A stretch of 64,000 bases of DNA from Polytrichum commune (Eukaryota > Streptophyta > Polytrichopsida > Polytrichales > Polytrichaceae). The position numbers and the translations under genes are program-made. How positions within the stretch are numbered: the first letter of the stretch is position 1; each line of letters begins with the position of its first letter. The notes under the pieces are model-generated. The model ran no database searches. It was given only the letters and a program-made list of their open reading frames with translations, and was not told the DNA's origin. This document shows, piece after piece, positions 57,201 through 64,000 of this stretch. The stretch covers positions 52,848,758-52,912,757 of the forward strand of contig OX485805.1 in assembly GCA_950295325.1 (NCBI GenBank), given 5' to 3'.

Positions 57201-59100
57201 CATAATGATAGCATGTGAAAAAAAGAAGAGAATTGAAAGTAATACCCCCCTATAAAATAGTGGTTGTTCGCACCTACATCCTTAACTTTTTAACACACTT
57301 GCCCCCCCCCCCCCCCCGAGAGATTAATAAGACATTTTTCATCCAAATTTGTACATATTCATCCCAATTCGATGACTTTATCCATTTAAAAAGGGGAACA
57401 TTTATTAATATTGATTTTTAGAATTGCAAATTGATGATAGATTGTCAAATTTATAGAAAAAATGTTGATGTGTATGTGAAGAAAATGAGGATAAATTGTA
57501 CATTGTCACACAAATGCCCACCCGCTTGCATGAGAATATTCTTAGAACTTGCGAGTTGTGAGGTCATGGATGAAGGGGGAGGGAAGCATTTTTAGGTACC
57601 AAAAAATGCTTGTGACCCCCCCCCCCCTCTTGCATGAAAGTTGACCCCAAGGTTGAGGGGAGGGTGGGCTATGCCCCGGCTATGGGGATAAAAGGGGTGT
57701 GTGTGTGTGTTTAATTTTTAATTTTACAAATTTTATTAAAATTATTAACAATTTTAAGATCACATTTTATACTTCTTTATGATTAAATTTACTTAATCTA
57801 GAGACTCCTAAAAGTCTTTTCTACACACTAGAATACATATTATTCTTTTCCTATAAAATTAGTTTGCAAGGCTAGAGAGTTTAAACATGTCAATATCATT
57901 TTATTGGCTCTATCCTATGGGAAAGAGACTTAGTGGTGATATTTGAAATGAGCCAAAATTTGGCTTCTATCTTTAGGGAGTTAAGTAAAGTTCACTCAAT
58001 TAAAAGTCATACTCTTATTATAAGTAAAGGTAAAATCTATCTTATTACCTTGAACGTTAAAAATGTTATATATATGAGAACTCACAAATGCATGCAACCA
58101 CCACATAACTTGCGGTTTTAGGCAAGCACAACGCATACCCATTCTTTCTTAAGATAATACTAGGGCAGAGCACTCTTGCAACTAGCCGCTTCTTTAAAAA
58201 ATCATGTCAATACCATTAGTGTGCTCAAATAATCTGAGGATGTCCATGTAAGCTTTTTTTAAAACTTTTTTTTATATAGTTTTTTTATTGATCATCTTGT
58301 ATCAATGTTACATATCAATATTACATAGCTTGGGGTTGAAACTTTTTATGTCAAAAGTGATTTCATTTGCATCTTATCTACTCTTCCAATATTTATTATT
58401 TGGACACAAACATCCATTAGGGGTATGAGGGTTTAGCATGTGAGCATCAAACTACATTTTTGGATTGAACCTTTTTCAAGTATTTTGTGACTGACCAACA
58501 TACCTATCCACCTACCCACCCATTTATGTACCACATGGCACGATTGTGTAACATACACAAACCAAGCTAAAGATTGGTAAGAGGTGTTGTGGAGGTAACA
58601 AGGACCACACTACAAACTTGCTAAAACCAATCACACATCACTAGTAGGGCACAATTCCCTTGGCACACTTGCTGCGTCAAAATGGCCGGTGCATGGGAGT
58701 CTACACTTAGTTCTCAAACCTTACCAATTCATGATTCATATGCATGGGTGTGACAAAGCGAAAAGGCATGGGCCCAAGCTCATCTCATACATCTCATGCT
58801 ACGTTGTAGGCTACACTATCCATCATCTACCCAACACAATGAACACTATAACTAATTATTATTGGCCACATTCTTATTCTAGTATCATCCTTCATCCTAA
58901 TACTCATTATTGTGGGTGACATGGTCTATAATGAATGTAGATCAACTCAGATTGTTACTATCGTGATTTTAATTTTAGTTGTTACTTTGACAAAGGAGTT
59001 TTAGTCTTTTGGTTTAGGAAAACAACACATTTAATATTTTAAAGAGTTTGAATATTAATGTGACACATTAATTTCAATGCCACCACACTAAACCATAAGA
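54281..59100. other. Gene-poor intergenic DNA
   Basis: I see no exon series or transposon with readable ends. It includes a CCACCACCACCACCA run near 56,070, C-runs of 16 (57,302-57,317) and 12 (57,616-57,627), and a GTGTGTGTGTGTGT run near 57,700. Confidence 0.45.
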
Positions 59101-59149
59101 AAAGAAAGACAGAAAGAAAACTAAACATCGGTGTAGTCCACTGAGTTGA

Positions 59150-59700
59150 ATTTGAGCTCATTGGCCCTCCTATGAACAAGAGTCCCCCTGTTACGGAGAT
59201 AGAGTTTATTGCCCTATACTTGAGGTAGGTGGGCTCATTTTGAAAAGTTATGTGGTTTTAGAATATAGCCCTTATGCGGGTGGTTGGATAGGCACTTGTT
59301 TATTATCTCGTTCCCTTTTGTTGAGGACTAAATATGATAGGTATTTGTGGCAATATTGTGGATGTTTTTCACAATTTCACTGATAAGGTTGGGGAAGATG
59401 CATAAATTTGTAAGTAAGTCAATGATATGTGTATAGTCGGAGTTGCGTATTCATGCGGTGATGATTATGAGTGGGTTCATTATACAACCTTGTGCATAAT
59501 TTTGGTCAAAGGGTGTTATATTTGTCTTGTTTAGTTTTAAAGGCTCGGTCCATTTATCTACCTTGGGTGGACACTTAGTGTGACTTACGGGAATCATGTG
59601 TGGCAAAGGTATAATTATTTGGGGGTTATTACCTTGGCGACTAGCAACTAAATGACCCATTCAATTAGGTAATTTTCTAATTGTGCATAGACTGTAGTAC
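59150..59700 (-). other. G-poor minus strand, possible retroelement scrap
   Basis: The minus strand encodes short segments such as PPKVDKWTEPLKLNKTNITPFDQ with few G bases, the same bias as the decayed element in the palindrome spacer. There is no diagnostic motif. Confidence 0.2.
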
Positions 59701-59959
59701 CTTTTAATTCTCTAAACTAGGGTGAGTCATTTTCATGTACCTTATGCTAATTATAAATCAACAAGTGGTTTGTCGCAAGAGTGCTACGTCTTATGATTAT
59801 CCTCCACAAATGGCCAATTCTAGTTGGTTGTCCGACCGAGGACAAACTTTGGCTCATTTCAAAAACCATCTCAAAAGACAAAACCAATAATTCATTACAA
59901 TGTGGTTTAGCCACAAAACAACTTCAAAAATCCACGATACAAACTAGACATATGTAAAC

Positions 59960-61090
59960 TCAATTTTTGGGCTATCGCCTAGCTTGAGAGCTGAAACTAC
60001 TAAATTAGTGACAATTAGCAACGATAGTCACTTAGGGGCAAATTGCCAGTGTGAATAGAGGGCTATAGCCGTTCCGCAGACGGTTGCAACCGCCTTCGTC
60101 TCCCCCGCTGTTAAGGAGGAGGCCGGCCATGGTCGAGGTAGGCTATTTTTAAAGTATAGAATTAGACGTAGTCTCACAGAAGCAATAGGCTTGTAGCGGC
60201 ATCAGACCTCAGTGATTGAGGTTGAGAGCAATTAGTCTTTCTCCGAGAAGGAGAAGTAACAATAGATATATGAGAACTGAGTGATTTAGTCTCTGACAAT
60301 ATTACATTTGAATATGAGCGACGCATTATTTCAATGAGCAATAGTCTTGTGTGTGTGTAATGTGATTGTGATGTAGACGTAGTCGTCCGGTACCAGGGCG
60401 AGTTGTCTTGAGTCCATGGCAAGCAGTAAAGTGGGTATGTTTTGATATGAAGGATAGCCATGAGGGCAAGTATACCCTGAGACATTCTGGCAATAGCCGT
60501 GAGCGTTGAAATAGACGAATCATCGGCCAAGAGGGCGAGGAAGAAAGAAGCAATGTCTTTGTAATAGCAATGGTCGAAGTTTGAATATGGCCATAAGCAA
60601 GAGAGAGACTTCTCTCAGTCTCATGTAGAAGTTAAGGGCTATCTGCCATGAAGGAGAGTAAGGGCAATGGCCGTAAGAATGACAGAGAGTGCTGGCAATT
60701 AGGCGAGTGTGTGGAAGAGTCTTGGAAGATGATAGTGTCATAGAGGCAAGGCCTTGGACAATAGGTTGTGTCGAGAGAAGTCGGACAGTTGGAAAGAAAT
60801 CAGAGAAGGCAAGTAGCCGAGGTTAGGGCCATCGCCTGCAAGGACAGAGAGCCGAAGCGTTGGAGAAGGGCTATCGCCTATGACCTTTGGCTATCGCCAG
60901 CCTGTAAACAGAGAGGTGATTAGCGAGAGTGTCGAGAGAGGTAGAGTCGATAGAAGAAGGCATGCTAGGCTATAGGCCAGGCAACTGTCAACCTGAGGGA
61001 AGCCGAGGGAAGCACATAGAAGGGGAGAGAGAATGCAAAGAGGCAAGTTTGACAGACAATAGCCTAAGCATTGTTATTGGACATTACCTG
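59960..61090. repeat. Region rich in short GGCNATNGCC-like palindromes
   Basis: GGGCTATCGCC, GGCTATAGCC, GGCAATAGCCG, GGGCAATGGCC, GGGCCATCGCC, GGCTATAGGCC and similar 9-11 bp near-palindromes occur at least a dozen times at irregular spacing. The plus strand is purine-rich (AGAGAGAAG phrases). GACATTACC then recurs between 61,080 and 61,220. There is no long open frame. The function is unknown. Confidence 0.55.
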
Positions 61091-63180
61091 GTGTGAAGCT
61101 AATGCAGTAGTTGCAGAGACAAGGATATAATTAGTAGCAGGCCGTGAGCTACAAAAGACATTACCATCTCAAGAAAGAGACGTTACCTGATTAGTGTAAG
61201 ACATTACCAAACGCAAACCACCTTGAGATTATAATGGACTAAGGCTTTAATCAAGGAATATTGCCTACATTGTTGATGCTTTGATTATATATGATCTTGT
61301 GGATGTGTGTGGTGACAAGTTGCTAGATATGTTGAAGATGAAGATGATGATTACAGTTTTGAGAAGATTGGCCGAACAACTATAAGTCGAATTAAAATGA
61401 ATTAAATTGAAATTATTGCAAAGCTTAATGTTTGAGATGCAAAGACGATGCGGTTACAAAAAGACATTACCCCGGACTATGTCTTGACAACTTGCCAAGC
61501 TTTTGAGCTTCACGATTGAAATAGGTCAAGACATAGAGTGATAGAAACTTACCTAAAGATAGGACGAAATCACTCGTGACGGAGAAAGCACAAAAGAACC
61601 ATAAGAGTGGGGAATAAGTGGAATTAAGAAGGGATGAAGGGAGAAAGACCCTAAGTTGTTATTGTGATCCTTAATCCAATGTGACATTAACCCTTATAGA
61701 CACTATCTCAGTCTTCCTGGAGACTTAGTTCCATGAGTTTGTTATTTTGAGTCATCGCAAAAACCTTACTACAACATACACAAAATCCATAGCTTGGAAG
61801 GTTTATGCACTCAAGGACAACAAAAATTGCTTTGTGGTGGATGATCTTCCATATGTGAGGTATTTATGAAAGTATTGGACCTTGATGATTAGTGATGAAG
61901 AGGCTTTTGTAGAGGTCCGGAAGAGTCGTGGCAAGAATTTGTGTGATTGCATGAAGTCATTGTTGTGACATTTGGAACTTTGTAACCATGTTTCATAGGA
62001 TTTTATGGATGTTGGAGGTGTGACGAGTTAGGGTGTTAGTTACAGCCTCTATCTTTGTATTGGTATTGTGGTTGATTGAGGCGATTTTTTTTTGTGAATT
62101 GATCATCAATCTTCTCATCCCATTCTTACATGGCCTTAAAAAGTGTTTCTCCATTAAGGCCGGATTAGTGTTAGCATAGATTATGATTTCCAAATTGTTG
62201 AGTTTATTGGCTACCTTATCAGTGCTTAAGCTAGGCAAAGTGCGATCTTGTTGGGGTTCACATTATCAATATTCCTTTATGAGAGATGAAGTTAATACAC
62301 CTATGAAACATATAAATGGTCTTGTGAAACCATTTGGTGTAGCCGGTGGCGTTGGCACCATCATGTCTGCTTATTTTGCATGATTTGCGAAGTTGAACCC
62401 TACTATGTTGTCATCACCAAATTTCTTCTTGATGGCATTGACAATAGATGTTTGTATTTTTTTGGGAGAGTTTGTTGATTACAAGAGTTGTACTAATGCG
62501 GAGATCCAAAGATACAATGCACTTTTTGTTTCTCGTGATGCTTATTTTAAACTTATCATGGTGGTAGATCATCCCTTGACTCAAGATGGAGTATTGGCCT
62601 CTTCAGTGATGAGAATAGGAAATGCAAAGTCTTTGAAATACTTCAAGCTTGGAAGGTTTATGTACTCATGTTGCAATCTGGTGTAATAACTTTTCTTACA
62701 ATTGTTCTAAAGATGCTATGTGCATGGGTATCTCTTAGTACATTTCCTGCTTCCCTTATGTTTATGGATTTGAAGCCGACACCAAAGCAGATTGTGATTT
62801 ACAAATTTGTTGGATATACCCATCTTTTAGTTGATCTTCTGGTAGTGTGAGAATTTTGTAGAGTGAAAGAATTGCCTGAGTGTTACATATGAATGTTTAT
62901 TGGGATAGCATCATTAGGCGACTCTTAAGGGTGCGAAGCTTTGTAGCTTCATTTTGGGGTGTACCTAGATATTCAAATTCGTAGTTAGTATGTTTTTCTT
63001 TTAAGGGTAGCTAACCCCTTTTAAGTGCAATTGCCTAATGAATTGGGAAGCCAAACCACATTTATACGATAATGTCAATATCAAGCACGGATCCTTTGCT
63101 CTTAGTCTGCTGTGTATTGTCGTCTTCAGATTGCATGTAGGTGGAGTGTTTCTCTATGAAACCTATTTTGCTTAGCAAAG
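61091..63180. other. Unrecognised DNA with short open frames
   Basis: AGACATTACC and GACATTACCTG phrases continue from the left to about 61,470. Between 62,100 and 62,850 several plus-strand frames (for example VNTPMKHINGLVKPFG; VFLGEFVDYKSCTNAEIQRYN-like) follow each other in different frames, which could be a broken gene or element. I cannot assign a family. Confidence 0.3.
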
Positions 63181-63319
63181 TTGTGTTTCTCAATTCAAAG
63201 GAACTCCATGCGCTTTCCAATAAAGGAAAGAAGAAACAATAGTGTGAGCATTAGGCAACTCAAGTGCGATTTGAAGCAGTGTCCGGAGAGATGTATTGGC
63301 ACAATCAGTGAAAATCTTA

Positions 63320-63465
63320 GTGTTTCCAAGGCCAACCATTTCCATGTTGTGATCTTTGGGTTGATCGTCATTAATTTACGATATACAGCAGATTCCATAG
63401 ATTCCTCTAAAACGATCGGTAAGTTTGCTGAAGTCTTGAACTTCAACTGGTTATTTCTCACACCC
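63320..63465. repeat. Dispersed repeat G, copy 3
   Basis: GATTCCATAGATTCCTCTAA, AACGATCGGTAAGTTTGCTG and AAGTCTTGAACTTCAACTGG match 48,105-48,180. The upstream part is weakly related to the start of that copy. Confidence 0.6.
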
Positions 63466-63469
63466 AAAG

Positions 63470-63770
63470 CGGCTCATTTGCAACGACTAGCTGTCGGTTC
63501 CCCGTTCATTGCTTCGAGGAGGCCCACGAGGCACCCGCTACCCAAAAGGGTTTTCAATCAGAAAGATAAGCCCTGTTCCAAGTGCCGAGCGAGGTTCCCT
63601 AATGCGACTAACTTCGTCGAAGCATCCGTCGTATTTGGTCTTGACTTCCAGCCTCCGAAGTCTAACTTACACTAAGAAAGCGCTGGATCTCAACTCCGCC
63701 ATCAGTCCACGCTGCGTCCCTCTACAATTTCAACCCCTCAGCTACTCCTCATAAGAATGGTGCCTTGCCA
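63470..63770. other. GC-richer block, possibly organelle-derived
   Basis: Composition shifts sharply to near-even GC (GGCTCATTTGCAACGACTAG, GAGGAGGCCCACGAGGCACC, GCCCTGTTCCAAGTGCCGAG, CTTGCCACGCTCTTTTTCGA). The texture resembles plant mitochondrial non-coding DNA, but I cannot identify a mitochondrial gene. The plus strand is open to 63,675 from upstream sequence, probably by chance. Confidence 0.25.
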
Positions 63771-64000
63771 CGCTCTTTTTCGAGCCAGTCGGTGTGAAGA
63801 ATGGTCTAGAGTTGAGCAAGGTACGTAGGGCGAAGAAACTGGCCTGTGCACACTTGGACAATGGAAGTATTATTAGTGTTGTGCACAAGAGCTTTTACTG
63901 GAGTGGCTGTGGGTTATGTGCGAAGGATTTCTGTGAATATTTCCAAACCTGGCGCAGGCAGGAAGTGAGCAGCTCTGTCGTGGGTTTGTTGTGATTTTTG

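Overview
This is a nuclear window from a land plant. Three intron-bearing or long-leader plant genes sit far apart in AT-rich DNA packed with short non-autonomous DNA transposons. The evidence for a plant is a plastid-targeted, lycopene-cyclase-like oxidoreductase, an OEP40-like plastid outer-envelope protein, a 20S proteasome beta-7 (PBG1-type) gene, GT..AG introns, and a telo-box (AAACCCTA) in one leader. Low gene density and the protein flavour make a bryophyte or other non-seed plant plausible, but this is a guess; I see nothing bacterial, and nothing viral.

Layout. 1-13.4 kb has no recognisable complete gene; it holds several MITE families, a GC-richer repeated block (5.35-6.2 kb) and exon-like scraps split by a 317-bp MITE (725-1041). 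13,405-14,880 (-) is an intronless OEP40-like coding region whose start codon abuts three ~240-bp tandem repeats, with a probable long leader back to ~16.4 kb. 16.5-21.5 kb is intergenic: a MITE split by younger DNA that includes a hAT-type MITE with a perfect 8-bp target duplication, and a second copy of the 317-bp MITE.

21,511-36,814 is a large imperfect palindrome: arms of ~5.6 and ~6.0 kb around a 3.7-kb spacer. Each arm carries a complete seven-exon proteasome gene. The two genes point away from each other and encode the same 264-residue protein; I found only two synonymous differences. The arms differ by indels, including a 300-bp intron insertion and an 87-bp hairpin MITE found only in the right arm. 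The spacer holds a decayed G-poor retroelement with RNase H-like remnants, interrupted by a PIF/Harbinger-like MITE with a TTA duplication.

39,798-50,399 (+) is an 18-exon gene that I could reconstruct in frame from start to stop (630 residues): the plastid FAD oxidoreductase/lycopene-cyclase-like family (At2g32640 type). Its introns hold four copies of the commonest MITE, a TA-flanked pogo/Lemi-like element that contains a 179-bp tandem repeat, and a PIF-like MITE. 50.4-64 kb has no recognisable gene; it holds a second hAT MITE, long poly-G/poly-C runs, a region rich in GGCNATNGCC-like palindromes (59.96-61.09 kb) and a GC-richer terminal block (63.47-63.77 kb) of unknown, possibly organellar, origin.

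The most interesting points are the palindromic proteasome duplication, MITE ends that carry a 5' splice-site match on the left and a 3' splice-site match on the right in either orientation, and the fact that all three genes have an unrelated tandem-repeat array next to their start codon or in intron 1.
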